DNA of 64,000 nucleotides from Caprella mutica (lineage: Eukaryota > Arthropoda > Malacostraca > Amphipoda > Caprellidae): positions 1-64,000 of the forward strand of contig CANNZV010000420.1 in the NCBI GenBank assembly GCA_947561585.1, read 5' to 3'. The notes under the pieces are model-generated. The model was not told where the DNA came from and made no database searches. It saw only the letters and a list, made by a program, of their open reading frames with translations. Below are positions 33,906 through 49,071 of this stretch, in pieces (position 1 is the first letter of the stretch; each line of letters starts with the position of its first letter). Both the position numbers and the translations under genes were made by a program.

Positions 33906-36900
33906 CAATTGTTCGTATAACTAGACAAAGTAATAAAACATAAGTAATAAAACAGTAAATTCAAGCTCTCCTATAAAAATATAAATCTGTTTCGGGTTTA
34001 GACACCTATCTTCTATCTACTTATTCTTAGAGGAGAACCTCAAATTCTGAAATGTTCTAGAATTCACTCATTATGCATTCGTAGAAGTAAGACAATGAGA
34101 AGGTAATTTCAAACCAGATACAGTAAATAGATCGACAAAAGAAATAATATGAAAGAAAAGAAGAAGAACGGAGATAAGAACGATAACCGGTTGGAGTTTG
34201 AAAAATAACGAAAAAATTGGTCACAAAGTATTATATGAAAATGGATATGAAATAATCACCAGCTTCTTTTCAGAAGATTATGTATGAGGTTTGGACTGAA
34301 AAAAAAAAGAGAATGTGGTGGGCTTTAGTAAACTGGTTGGAAATGGTATAGTTAGGTCTAATGTTGGAATCTACATCCTGTATCGATATTAAAGATTAAA
34401 ATTAATGTATTATTAATGTATTAAAGAACCAGATATTATTCGTAACGAAACTATTTGAAATCAAATAAGAATTTCTGTTGTTTAAATAAATTTTGAAAAT
34501 TAACATATATCATAGTGATATATAATTCAATCGAGAGCATATAGAATTCAATTGTTCGTATAACTAGACAAAGTAATAAAACATAAGTAATAAAACAGTA
34601 AATTCAAGCTCTCCTATAAAAATATAAATCTGTTTCGGGTTTAGACACCTATCTTCTATCTACTTATTCTCAGAGGAGAACCTCAAATTCTGAAATGTTC
34701 TAGAATTCTCTCATTATGCATTCGTAGAAGTAAGACAATGAGAAGGTAATTTCAAACCAGATACAGTAAATAGATCGACAAAAGAAATAATATGAAAGAA
34801 AAGAAGAAGAACGGAGATAAGAACGATAACCGGTTGGAGTTTGAAAAATAACGAAAAAATTGGTCACAAAGTATTATATGAAAATGGATATGAAATAATC
34901 ACCAGCTTCTTTTCAGAAGATTATGTATGAGGTTTGGACTGAAAAAAAAAGGAGAATGTGGTGGGCTTCAGTAAACTGGTTGGAAATGGTATAGTTAGGT
35001 CTAATGTTGGAATCTACATCCTGTATCGATATTAAAGATTAAAATTAATGTATTAAAGAACCAGATATTATTCGTAACGAAACTATTTGAAATCAAATAA
35101 GAATTTCTGTTGTATAAATAAATTTAGAAAATTAACATATATCATAGTGATATATAATTCAAACGAGAGCATATAGAATTCAATTGTTCGTATAACTAGA
35201 CAAAGTAATAAAACATAAGTAATAAAACAGTAAATTCAAGCTCTCCTTTAAAAATATAAATCTGTCTCGGGTTTAGAAAACTATATTCCATCTACTTATT
35301 CTTAGAGGAGAACCTCAAATTCTGAAATGTTCTAGAATTCACTTATTATGCATTCGTAGAAGTAAGACAAAGAGAAGGTAATTACTAACCAGATACAGTA
35401 AATAGATTGACAAAAGAAATAATATGAAAGAAAAGAAGAAGAACGGAGATAAGAACGATAACCGGTTGGAGTTTGAAAAATAACGAAAAAATTGGTCACA
35501 AAGTATTATATGAAAATGGATATGAAATAATCACCAGCTTCTTCTTAGAAGATTATGTATGAGGTTTGGACTGAAAAGAAGGAGATTGTGGTGGGCTGTA
35601 GTAAACTGGTTGGAGATGGTATAGTTAGGTCTAATGTTGGAATCTACAACCTGTATCGATATTAAAGATTAAAAATAATGTATTGAAGAACCAGATATTA
35701 TTCGTAACGAAACTATTTGAAATCAAATAAGAATTTTCTGTTGTATAAATAAATTTAGAAAATTAACATATATCATAGTGATATATAATTCAAACGAGAG
35801 CATAAAGAATTCAATTGTTCGTATAACTAGACAAAGTAATAAAACATAAGTAATGAAACAGTAAATTCAAGCTTTCCTATAAAAATATAAATCTGTTTCG
35901 GGTTTAGACACCTATATTCTATCTACTTATTCTTAGAGGAGAACCTCAAATTCTGAAATGTTCTAGAATTCACTCATTATGCATTCGTAGAAGTAAGACA
36001 AAGAGAAGGTGATTTCAAACCAGAAACAGTAAATAGATCGACAAAAGAAATAATATGAAAGAAAAGGAGAAGAATGGAGATAAGAACGATAACCGGTTGG
36101 AGTTTGAAAAATAACGAGAAAACTGTTCACAAAGTATTGTATGAAAATGGATATAAAATAATCACCAGCTTCTTTTTAGAAGATTATGTATGAGGTTTGG
36201 ACTGAAAAAAAGGAGATTGTGGTGGGCTGTAGTAAACTGGTTGGAAATGATATAGTTAGGTCTAATGTTGAAATCTACATCCTGTATCGATATTGAAGAT
36301 TAAAAATACTGTATTAAAGAATCAGATATTATACGTAACGAAACTATTTGAAATCAAATAAGAGTTTGCTGTTGTAAAAATAAATTTAGAAAATTAACAT
36401 ATATCATAGTGATATATAATTCAAACGAGAGCATATAGAATTCAATTGTTCGTATAACTAGACAAAGTAACAAAACATAAGTAATAAAACAGTAAATTCA
36501 AGCTCTCCAATAAAAATATAAATCTGTCTCGGATTTAGACACCTATATTCTATCTACTTATTATTTGAGGAGAACCTCAAATTCTGAAATGTTCTAGAAT
36601 TCACTCATTATGCATTCGTAGAAGTAAGACAAAGAGAAGGTAATTACAAACCAGATACAGTAAATAGATCGACAAAAGAAATAATATGAAAGAAAAGGAG
36701 AAGAATGGAGATAAGAACGATAACCGGTTGGAGTTTGAAAAATAACGAGAAAACTGTTCACAAAGTATTATATGAAAATGGATATAAAATAATCACCAGC
36801 TTCTTTTTAGAAGATTATGTATGAGGTTTGGACTGAAAAAAAAGGAGAGTGTGGTGGCCTGTAGTAAACTGGTTGGAAATGATATAGTTAGGTCTAATGT

Positions 36901-37706
36901 TGAAATCTACATCATGTATCGATATTGAAGATTAAAAATTCTGTATTATAGAATCAGATATTATACGTAACGAAACTATTTGAAATCAAATAAGAGTTTG
37001 CTGTTGTAAAAATGAATTTAGAAAATTAACATATATCATAGTGATATATAATTCAAACGAGAGCATATAGAATTCAACTGTTCGTATAACTAGACAAAGT
37101 AATAAAAGATAAGAAATAAAACAGTAAATTCAAGCTCTCCTATAAAAATATAAATCTGTCTCGGGTTTAGACACCTATATTCTATCTACTTATTCTTAAA
37201 GGAGAACCTCAAATTCTGAAATGTTCTAGAATTCACTCATTATGCATTCGTAGAAGTAAGACAAAGAGAAGGTAATTACAAACCAGATACAGTAAATAGA
37301 TTGACAAAAGAAATAATATGAAATAAAAGAAGAAGAATGGAGATAAGAACGATATCCGGTTGGAGTTTGAAAAATAACGTAAAAACTGGTCACAAAGTAT
37401 ATATGAAAATGGATATGAAATAATCATCAGCTTCTTTTCAGAAGATTATGTATGAGGTTTGGACTGAAAAAAAAAGGAGAATGTGGTGGGCTGTAGTAAA
37501 CTGGTTGGAAATGGTATAGTTAGGTCTAATGTTGGAATCTACATCCTGTATCGATATTAAAGATTAAAATTAATGTATTAAAGAACCAGATATTATTCGT
37601 AACGAAACTATTTGAAATCAAATAAGAATTTTCTGTTGTATAAATAAATTTAGAAAATTACCATATATCATAGTGATATATAATTCAATCGAGAGCATAT
37701 AGAATT
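33906..37706 (+). repeat. Hexamer higher-order repeat, copy 2 (3,801 bp)
   Basis: A direct tandem copy of 30106-33905 with all six landmarks in the same order, including both rare ones (the 12-bp duplication and AATTCTCTC). Differences I noticed are a few substitutions near the start of copy 1 and one A in an A-tract. Confidence 0.9.
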
Positions 37707-39601
37707 CAATTGTTCGTATAACTAGACAAAGTAATAAAACATAAGTAATAAAACAGTAAATTCAAGCTCTCCTATAAAAATATAAATCTGTTTCGGGTTT
37801 AGACACCTATCTTCTATCTACTTATTCTTAGAGGAGAACCTCAAATTCTGAAATGTTCTAGAATTCACTCATTATGCATTCGTAGAAGTAAGACAATGAG
37901 AAGGTAATTCAAACCAGATACAGTAAATAGATCGACAAAAGAAATAATATGAAAGAAAAGGAGAAGAATGGAGATGAGAACGATAACCGGTTGGAGTTTG
38001 AAAAATAACGAGAAAACTGTTCACAAAGTATTATATGAAAATGGGTATAAAATAATCACCAGCTTCTTTTTAGAATATTGTGTATGAGGTTTGGACTGAA
38101 AAAAAAGGAGATTGTGGTGGGCTGTAGTAAACTGGTTGGAAATGATATAGTTAGGTCTAATGTTGAAATCTACATCCTGTATCGATATTGAAGATTAAAA
38201 ATACTGTATTAAAGAATCAGATATTATACGTAACGAAACTATTTGAAATCAAATAAGAGTTTGCTGTTGTAAAAATAAATTTAGAAAATTAACATATATC
38301 ATAGTGATATATAATTCAGACGAGAGCATGTAGAATTCAATTGTTCGTATAACTAGACAAAGTAATAAAACATAAGTAATAAAACAGTAAATTCAAGCTC
38401 TCCTATAAAAATATAAATCTGTCTCGGATTTAGACACCTATATTCTATCTACTTATTATTTGAGGAGAACCTCAAATTCTGAAATGTTCTAGAATTCACT
38501 CATTATGCATTCGTAGAAGTAAGACAAAGAGAAGGTAATTACAAACCAGATACAGTAAATAGATCGACAAAAGAAATAATATGAAAGAAAAGGAGAAGAA
38601 TGGAGATAAGAACGATAACCGGTTGGAGTTTGAAAAATAACGAGAAAACTGTTCACAAAGTATTATATGAAAATGGATATAAAATAATCACCAGCTTCTT
38701 TTTAGAAGATTATGTATGAGGTTTGGACTGAAAAAAAAGGAGAGTGTGGTGGCCTGTAGTAAACTGGTTGGAAATGATATAGTTAGGTCTAATGTTGAAA
38801 TCTACATCATGTATCGATATTGAAGATTAAAAATTCTGTATTATAGAATCAGATATTATACGTAACGAAACTATTTGAAATCAAATAAGAGTTTGCTGTT
38901 GTAAAAATGAATTTAGAAAATTAACATATATCATAGTGATATATAATTCAAACGAGAGCATATAGAATTCAACTGTTCGTATAACTAGACAAAGTAATAA
39001 AAGATAAGAAATAAAACAGTAAATTCAAGCTCTCCTATAAAAATATAAATCTGTCTCGGGTTTAGACACCTATATTCTATCTACTTATTCTTAAAGGAGA
39101 ACCTCAAATTCTGAAATGTTCTAGAATTCACTCATTATGCATTCGTAGAAGTAAGACAAAGAGAAGGTAATTACAAACCAGATACAGTAAATAGATTGAC
39201 AAAAGAAATAATATGAAATAAAAGAAGAAGAATGGAGATAAGAACGATATCCGGTTGGAGTTTGAAAAATAACGTAAAAACTGGTCACAAAGTATATATG
39301 AAAATGGATATGAAATAATCATCAGCTTCTTTTCAGAAGATTATGTATGAGGTTTGGACTGAAAAAAAAAGGAGAATGTGGTGGGCTGTAGTAAACTGGT
39401 TGGAAATGGTATAGTTAGGTCTAATGTTGGAATCTACATCCTGTATCGATATTAAAGATTAAAATTAATGTATTAAAGAACCAGATATTATTCGTAACGA
39501 AACTATTTGAAATCAAATAAGAATTTTCTGTTGTATAAATAAATTTAGAAAATTACCATATATCATAGTGATATATAATTCAATCGAGAGCATATAGAAT
39601 T
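37707..39601 (+). repeat. Three-unit deletion derivative of the hexamer
   Basis: The monomer at 37707 has the front of hexamer unit 1 (CTATCTTCTATC, ACAATGAGAAGG) joined to the back of unit 4 (AAAGGAGAAGAATGG, GAAAACTGTTCAC). Units 5-like (38338) and 6-like (38970) follow. Three monomers have been removed with the phase kept. Confidence 0.8.
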
Positions 39602-42124
39602 CAATTGTTCGTATAACTAGACAAAGTAATAAAACATAAGTAATAAAACAGTAAATTCAAGCTCTCCTTTAAAAATATAAATCTGTTTCGGGTTTAGACA
39701 CCTATCTTCTATCTACTTATTCTTAGAGGAGAACCTCAAATTCTGAAATGTTCTAGAATTCACTCATTATGCATTCGTAGAAGTAAGACAATGAGAAGGT
39801 AATTCAAACCAGATACAGTAAATAGATCGACAAAAGAAATAATATGAAAGAAAAGAAGAAGAACGGAGATAAGAACGATAACCGGTTGGAGTTTTAAAAA
39901 TAACGAAAAAATTGGTCACAAAGTATTATATGAAAATGGATATGAAATAATCACCAGCTTCTTTTCAGAAGATTATGTATGAGGTTTGGACTGAAAAAAA
40001 GGAGAATGTGGTGGGCTGTAGTAAACTGGTTGGAAATGGTATAGTTAGGTCTAATGTTGGAATCTACATCCTGTATCGATATTAAAGATTAAAATTAATG
40101 AATTAAAGAACCAGATATTATTCGTAACGAAACTATTTGAAATCAAATAAGAATTTCTGTTGTATAAATAAATTTAGAAAATTAACATATATCATAGTGA
40201 TATATAATTCAAACGAGAGCATATAGAATTCAATTGTTCGTATAACTAGACAAAGTAATAAAACATAGGTAATAAAACAGTAAATTCAAGCTCTCCTTTA
40301 AAAATATAATTCTGTCTCGGGTTTAGAAAACTATATTCCATCTACTTATTCTTAAAGGAGAACCTCAAATTCTGAAATGTTCTAGAATTCACTTATTATG
40401 CATTCGTAGAAGTAAGACAAAGAGAAGGTAATTACTAACCAGATACAGTAAATAGATTGACAAAAGAAATAATATGAAAGAAAAGAAGAAGAACGGAGAT
40501 AAGAACGATAACCGGTTGGAGTTTGAAAAATAACGAAAAAATTGGTCACAAAGTATTATATGAAAATGGATATGAAATAATCACCAGCTTCTTCTTAGAA
40601 GATTATGTATGAGGTTTGGACTGAAAAGAAGGAGATTATGGTGGGCTGTAGTAAACTGGTTGGAAATGGTATAGTTAGGTCTAATGTTGGAATCTACAAC
40701 CTGTATCGATATTAAAGATTAAAAATAATGTATTGAAGAACCAGATATTATTCGTAACGAAACTATTTGAAATCAAATAAGAATTTTCTGTTGTATAAAT
40801 AAATTTAGAAAATTAACATATATCATAGTGATATATAATTCAAACGAGAGCATATAGAATTCAATTGTTCGTATAACTAGACAAAGTAATAAAACATAAG
40901 TAATAAAACAGTAAATTCAAGCTCTCCTATAAAAATATAAATCTGTTTCGGGTTTCGACACCTATATTCTATCTACTTATTCTTAGAGGAGAACCTCAAA
41001 TTCTGAAATGTTCTAGAATTCACTCATTATGCATTCGTAGAAGTAAGACAAAGAGAAGGTGATTTCAAACCAGAAACAGTAAATAGATCGACAAAAGAAA
41101 TAATATGAAAGAAAAGGAGAAGAATGGAGATAAGAACGATAACCGGTTGGAGTTTGAAAAATAACGAGAAAACTGTTCACAAAGTATTGTATGAAAATGG
41201 ATATAAAATAATCACCAGCTTCTTTTTAGAAGATTATGTATGAGGTTTGGACTGAAAAAAAGGAGATTGTGGTGGGCTGTAGTAAACTGGTTGAAAATGA
41301 TATAGGTAGGTCTAATGTTGAAATCTACATCCTGTATCGATATTGAAGATTAAAAATACTGTATTAAAGAATCAGATATTATACGTAACGAAACTATTTG
41401 AAATCAAATAAGAGTTTGCTGTTGTAAAAATAAATTTAGAAAATTAACATATATCATAGTGATATGTAATTCAAACGAGAGCATATAGAATTCAATTGTT
41501 CTTATAACTAGACAAAGTAACAAAACATAAGTGATAAAACAGTAAATTCAAGCTCTCCAATAAAAATATAAATCTGTTTCGGGTTTAGACACCTATATTC
41601 TATCTACTTATTCTTAGAGGAGAACCTCAAATTCTGAAATGTTCTAGAATTCACTCATTATGCATTCGTAGAAGTAAGACATAGAGAAGGTAATTTCAAA
41701 CCAGAAACAGTGAATAGATCGACAAAAGAAATAATATGAAAGAAAAGGAGAAGAATGGAGATGAGAACGATAACCGGTTGGAGTTTGAAAAATAACGAGA
41801 AAACTGTTCACAAAGTATTATATGAAAATGGATATAAAATAATCACCAGCTTCTTTTTAGAAGATTATGTATGAGGTTTGGACTGAAAAAAAAGGAGAGT
41901 GTGGTGGCCTGTAGTAAACTGGTTGGAAATGATATAGTTAGGTCTAATGTTGAAATCTACATCATGTATCGATATTGAAGATTAAAAATACTGTATTATA
42001 GAATCAGATATTATACGTAACGAAACTATTTGAAATCAAATAAGAGTTTGCTGTTGTAAAAATAAATTTAGAAAATTAACATATATCATAGTGATATATA
42101 ATTCAGACGAGAGCAAGTAGAATT
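39602..42124 (+). repeat. Satellite monomers 42-45
   Basis: Units at 39602, 40231, 40862 and 41493 carry GGTAATTCAAACC, TAGAAAACTATATTCC, TTTCGACACC and CTCCAATAAA respectively. The same ordered series recurs near 54755-57279 and 61698-64000. Confidence 0.85.
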
Positions 42125-45100
42125 CAATTGTTCGTATAACTAGACAAAGTAATAAAACGTAAGTAATAAAACAGTAAATTCAAGCTCTCCTATAAAAATA
42201 TAAATCTGTCTCGGGTTTAGACACTTATATTCTATCTACTTATTATCAGAGGAGAACCTCAAATTCTGAAATGTTCTAGAATTCATTCATTATGCATTCG
42301 AAGAAGTAAGACAAAGAGAAGGTAATTACAAACCAGATACAGTAAATAGATCGACAAAAGAAATAATATGAAAGAAAAGAAGAAGAACGAAGATAAGAAC
42401 GATAACCGGTTAGAGTTTGAAAAATAACGAAAAAATTGGTCACAAAGTATTATATGAAAATGGATATGAAATAATCACCAGCTTCTTTTTAGAAGATTAT
42501 GTATGAGGATTGGACTGAAAAAAAATGAGATTGTGGTGGGCTGTAGTACACTGGTTGGAAATGGTATAGTTAGGTCTAATGTTGAAATCTACATCCTGTA
42601 TCGATATTAAAGATTGAAAATACTGTATTAAAGAACCAGATATTATTCGTAACGAAACTATTTGAAATCAAATGAGAATTTGCTGTTGTATAAATAAATT
42701 TAGAAAATTAACATATATCATAGTGATATATAATTCAAACGAGAGCATATAGAATTCAATTGTTCGTATAACTAGACAAAGTAATAAAAGATAAGAAATA
42801 AAACAGTAAATTCAAGCTCTCCTATAAAAATATAAATCTGTCTCGGGTTTAGACACCTATATTCTATCTACTTATTCTTAAAGGAGAACCTCAAATTCTG
42901 AAATGTTCTAGAATTCACTCATTATGCATTCGTAGAAGTAAGACAAAGAGAAGGTAATTACAAACCAGATACAGTAAATAGATTGACAAAAGAAATAATA
43001 TGAAATAAAAGAAGAAGAACGGAGATAAGAACGATAACCGGTTGGAGTTTGAAAAATAACGAAAAAATTGGTCACAAAGTATTATATGAAAATGGATATG
43101 AAATAATCACCAGCTTCTTCTTAGAAGATTATGTATGAGGTTTGGACTGAAAAAAAATGAGATTGTGGTGAGCTGCAGTACACTGGTTGGAAATGGTATA
43201 GTTAGGTCTAGTGTTGGAATCTACAACCTGTATCGATATTAAAGATTAAAAATAATGTATTAAAGAACCAGATATTATTCGTAACGAAACTATTTGAAAT
43301 CAAATAAGAATTTTCTGTTGTATAGATAAATTTAGAAAATTAACATATATCATAGTGATATATAATTCAATCGAGAGCATATAGAATTCAATTGTTCGTA
43401 TAACTAGACAAAGTAATAAAACATAAGTAATAAAACAGTAAATTCAAGCTCTCCTATAAAAATATAAATCTGTTTCGGGTTTAGACACCTATCTTCTATC
43501 TACTTATTCTTAGAGGAGAACCTCAAATTCTGAAATGTTCTAGAATTCACTCATTATGCATTCGTAGAAGTAAGACAATGAGAAGGTAATTTCAAACCAG
43601 ATACAGTAAATAGATCGACAAAAGAAATAATATGAAAGAAAAGAAGAAGAACGGAGATAAGAACGATAACCGGTTGGAGTTTGAAAAATAACGAAAAAAT
43701 TGGTCACAAAGTATTATATGAAAATGGATATGAAATAATCACCAGCTTCTTTTCAGAAGATTATGTATGAGGTTTGGACTGAAAAAAAAGGAGAATGTGG
43801 TGGGCTTTAGTAAACTGGTTGGAAATGGTATAGTTAGGTCTAATGTTGGAATCTACATCCTGTATCGATATTAAAGATTAAAATTAATGTATTAAAGAAC
43901 CAGATATTATTCGTAACGAAACTATTTGAAATCAAATAAGAATTTCTGTTGTTTAAATAAATTTAGAAAATTAACATATATCATAGTGATATATAATTCA
44001 ATCGAGAGCATATAGAATTCAATTGTTCGTATAACTAGACAAAGTAATAAAACATAAGTAATAAAACAGTAAATTCAAGCTCTCCTATAAAAATATAAAT
44101 CTGTTTCGGGTTTAGACACCTATCTTCTATCTACTTATTCTCAGAGGAGAACCTCAAATTCTGAAATGTTCTAGAATTCACTCATTATGCATTCGTAGAA
44201 GTAAGACAATGAGAAGGTAATTTCAAACCAGATATAGTAAATAGATCGACAAAAGAAATAATATGAAAGAAAAGAAGAAGAACGGAGATAAGAACGATAA
44301 CCGGTTGGTGTTTGAAAAATAACGAAAAAATTGGTCACAAAGTATTATATGAAAATGGATATGAAATAATCACCAGCTTCTTTTCAGAAGATTATGTATG
44401 AGGTTTGGACTGAAAAAAAAGGAGAATGTGGTGGGCTTTAGTAAACTGGTTGGAAATGGTATGGTTAGGTCTAATGTTGGAATCTACATCCTGTATCGAT
44501 ATTAAAGATTAAAATTAATGTATTAAAGAACCAGATATTATTCGTAACGAAACTATTTGAAATCAAATAAGAATTTCTGTTGTATAAATAAATTTAGAAA
44601 ATTAACATATATCATAGTGATATATAATTCAGACGAGAGCAAGTAGAATTCAATTGTTCGTATAACTAGACAAAGTAATAAAACGTAAGTAATAAAACAG
44701 TAAATTCAAGCTCTCCTATAAAAATATAAATCTGTTTCGGGTTTAGACACCTATCTTCTATCTACTTATTCTTAAAGGAGAACCTCAATTTCTGAAATGT
44801 TCTAGAATTCACTCATTATGCATTCGTAGAAGTAAGACAATGAGAAGGTAATTTCAAACCAGATACAGTAAATAGATCGACAAAAGAAATAATATGAAAG
44901 AAAAGAAGAAGAACGGAGATAAGAACGATAACCGGTTGGAGTTTGAAAAATAACGAAAAAATTGGTCACAAAGTATTATATGAAAATGGATATGAAATAA
45001 TCACCAGCTTCTTTTCAGAAGATTATGTATGAGGTTTGGACTGAAAAAAAAGGAGAATGTGGTGGGCTTTAGTAAACTGGTTGGAAATGGTATAGTTAGG

Positions 45101-46545
45101 TCTAATGTTGGAATCTACAACCTGTATCGATATTAAAGATTAAAAATAATGTATCGAAGAACCAGATATTATTCGTAACGAAACTATTTGAAATCAAATA
45201 AGAATTTTCTGTTGTATAAATAAATTTAGAAAATTAACATATATCATAGTGATATATAATTCAAACGAGAGCATATAGAATTCAATTATTCGTATAACTA
45301 GACAAAGTAATAAAACATAAGTAATAAAACAGTAAATTCAAGCTCTCCTATAAAAATATAAATCTGTTTCGGGTTTCGACACCTATATTCTATCTACTTA
45401 TTCTTAGAGGAGAACCTCAAATTCTGAAATGTTCTAGAATTCACTCATTATGCATTCGTAGAAGTAAGACAAAGAGAAGGTGATTTCAAACCAGAAACAG
45501 TAAATAGATCGACAAAAGAAATAATATGAAAGAAAAGGAGAAGAATGGAGATAAGAACGATAACCGGTTGGAGTTTGAAAAATAACGAGAAAACTGTTCA
45601 CAAAGTATTGTATGAAAATGGATATAAAATAATCACCAGCTTCTTTTTAGAAGATTATGTATGAGGTTTGGACTGAAAAAAAGGAGATTGTGGTGGGCTG
45701 TAGTAAACTGGTTGAAAATGATATAGTTAGGTCTAATGTTGAAATCTACATCCTGTATCGATATTGAAGATTAAAAATACTGTATTAAAGAATCAGATAT
45801 TATACGTAACGAAACTATTTGAAATCAAATAAGAGTTTGCTGTTGTAAAAATAAATTTAGAAAATTAACATATATCATAGTGATATGTAATTCAAACGAG
45901 AGCATATAGAATTCAATTGTTCGTATAACTAGACAAAGTAATAAAACATAAGTAATAAAACAGTAAATTCAAGCTCTCCAATAAAAATATAAATCTGTTT
46001 CGGGTTTAGACACCTATATTCTATCTACTTATTCTTAGAGGAGAACCTCAAATTCTGAAATGTTCTAGAATTCACTCATTATGCATTCGTAGAAGTAAGA
46101 CATAGAGAAGGTAATTTCAAACCAGAAACAGTGAATAGATCGACAAAAGAAATAATATGAAAGAAAAGGAGAAGAATGGAGATGAGAACGATAACCGGTT
46201 GGAGTTTGAAAAATAACGAGAAAACTGTTCACAAAGTATTATATGAAAATGGATATAAAATAATCACCAGCTTCTTTTTAGAAGATTATGTATGAGGTTT
46301 GGACTGAAAAAAAAGGAGAGTGTGGTGGCCTGTAGTAAACTGGTTGGAAATGATATAGTTAGGTCTAATGTTGAAATCTACATCATGTATCGATATTGAA
46401 GATTAAAAATACTGTATTATAGAATCAGATATTATACGTAACGAAACTATTTGAAATCAAATAAGAGTTTGCTGTTGTAAAAATAAATTTAGAAAATTAA
46501 CATATATCATAGTGATATATAATTCAGACGAGAGCAAGTAGAATT
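42125..46545 (+). repeat. Heptamer higher-order repeat (4,421 bp)
   Basis: Units at 42125 (AAAACGTAAG, CACTTATATTC, CATTCGAAGAAG), 42757 (AAAAGATAAG), 43389, 44020 (both CTATCTTC), 44651 (AAAACGTAAG plus CTATCTTC), 45283 (CAATTATTCG, TTTCGACACC) and 45914 (CTCCAATAAA). Confidence 0.85.
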
Positions 46546-49071
46546 CAATTGTTCGTATAACTAGACAAAGTAATAAAACGTAAGTAATAAAACAGTAAAT
46601 TCAAGCTCTCCTATAAAAATATAAATCTGTCTCGGGTTTAGACACTTATATTCTATCTACTTATTATCAGAGGAGAACCTCAAATTCTGAAATGTTCTAA
46701 AATTCATTCATTATGCATTCGAAGAAGTAAGACAAAGAGAAGGTAATTACAAACCAGATACAGTAAATAGATCGACAAAAGAAATAATATGAAGAAAAAA
46801 AGAAGAACGAAGATAGGAACGATAACCGGTTAGAGTTTGAAAAATAACGAACAAATTGGTCACAAAGTATTATATGAAAATGGATATGAAATAATCACCA
46901 GCTTCTTTTTAGAAGATTATGTATGAGGATTGGACTGAAAAAAAATGAGATGGTGGTGGGCTGTAGTACACTGGTTGGAAATGGTATAGTTAGGTCTAAT
47001 GTTGAAATCTACATCCTGTATCGATATTAAAGATTGAAAATACTGTATTAAAGAACCAGATATTATTCGTAACGAAACTATTTGAAATCAAATGAGGATT
47101 TGCTGTTGTATAAATAAATTTAGAAAATTAACATATATCATAGTGATATATAATTCAAACGAGAGCATATAGAATTCAATTGTTCGTATAACTAGACAAA
47201 GTAATAAAACGTAAGTAATAAAACAGTAAATTCAAGCTCTCCTATAAAAATATAAATCTGTTTCGGGTTTAGACACCTATCTTCTATCTACTTATTCTTA
47301 AAGGAGAACCTCAAATTCTGAAATGTTCTAGAATTCACTCATTATGCATTCGTAGAAGTAAGACAATGAGAAGGTAATTTCAAACCAGATACAGTAAATA
47401 GATCGACAAAAGAAATAATATGAAAGAAAAGAAGAAGAACGGAGATAAGAACGATAACCGGTTGGAGTTTGAAAAATAACGAAAAAATTGGTCACAAAGT
47501 ATTATATGAAAATGGATATGAAATAATCACCAGCTTCTTTTCAGAAGATTATGTATGAGGTTTGGACTGAAAAAAAAGGAGAATGTGGTGGGCTTTAGTA
47601 AACTGGTTGGAAATGGTATAGTTAGGTCTAATGTTGGAATCTACAACCTGTATCGATATTAAAGATTAAAAATAATGTATTGAAGAACCAGATATTATTC
47701 GTAACGAAACTATTTGAAATCAAATAAGAATTTTCTGTTGTATAAATAAATTTAGAAAATTAACATATATCATAGTGATATATAATTCAAACGAGAGCAT
47801 ATAGAATTCAATTATTCGTATAACTAGACAAAGTAATAAAACATAAGTAATAAAACAGTAAATTCAAGCTCTCCTATAAAAATATAAATCTGTTTCGGGT
47901 TTCGACACCTATATTCTATCTACTTATTCTTAGAGGAGAACCTCAAATTCTGAAATGTTCTAGAATTCACTCATTATGCATTCGTAGAAGTAAGACAAAG
48001 AGAAGGTGATTTCAAACCAGAAACAGTAAATAGATCGACAAAAGAAATAATATGAAAGAAAAGGAGAAGAATGGAGATAAGAACGATAACCGGTTGGAGT
48101 TTGAAAAATAACGAGAAAACTGTTCACAAAGTATTGTATGAAAATGGATATAAAATAATCACCAGCTTCTTTTTAGAAGATTATGTATGAGGTTTGGACT
48201 GAAAAAAAGGAGATTGTGGTGGGCTGTAGTAAACTGGTTGAAAATGATATAGTTAGGTCTAATGTTGAAATCTACATCCTGTATCGATATTGAAGATTAA
48301 AAATACTGTATTAAAGAATCAGATATTATACGTAACGAAACTATTTGAAATCAAATAAGAGTTTGCTGTTGTAAAAATAAATTTAGAAAATTAACATATA
48401 TCATAGTGATATGTAATTCAAACGAGAGCATATAGAATTCAATTGTTCGTATAACTAGACAAAGTAACAAAACATAAGTAATAAAACAGTAAATTCAAGC
48501 TCTCCAATAAAAATATAAATCTGTTTCGGGTTTAGACACCTATATTCTATCTACTTATTCTTAGAGGAGAACCTCAAATTCTGAAATGTTCTAGAATTCA
48601 CTCATTATGCATTCGTAGAAGTAAGACATAGAGAAGGTAATTTCAAACCAGAAACAGTGAATAGATCGACAAAAGAAATAATATGAAAGAAAAGGAGAAG
48701 AATGGAGATGAGAACGATAACCGGTTGGAGTTTGAAAAATAACGAGAAAACTGTTCACAAAGTATTATATGAAAATGGATATAAAATAATCACCAGCTTC
48801 TTTTTAGAAGATTATGTATGAGGTTTGGACTGAAAAAAAAGGAGAGTGTGGTGGCCTGTAGTAAACTGGTTGGAAATGATATAGTTAGGTCTAATGTTGA
48901 AATCTACATCATGTATCGATATTGAAGATTAAAAATACTGTATTATAGAATCAGATATTATACGTAACGAAACTATTTGAAATCAAATAAGAGTTTGCTG
49001 TTGTAAAAATAAATTTAGAAAATTAACATATATCATAGTGATATATAATTCAGACGAGAGCAAGTAGAATT
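46546..49071 (+). repeat. Tetramer derivative of the heptamer (2,526 bp)
   Basis: Units at 46546, 47177, 47809 and 48440 correspond to heptamer units 1, 5, 6 and 7. Units 2-4 are missing and the phase is preserved. Shared markers include CAATTATTCG and TTTCGACACC. Confidence 0.8.
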
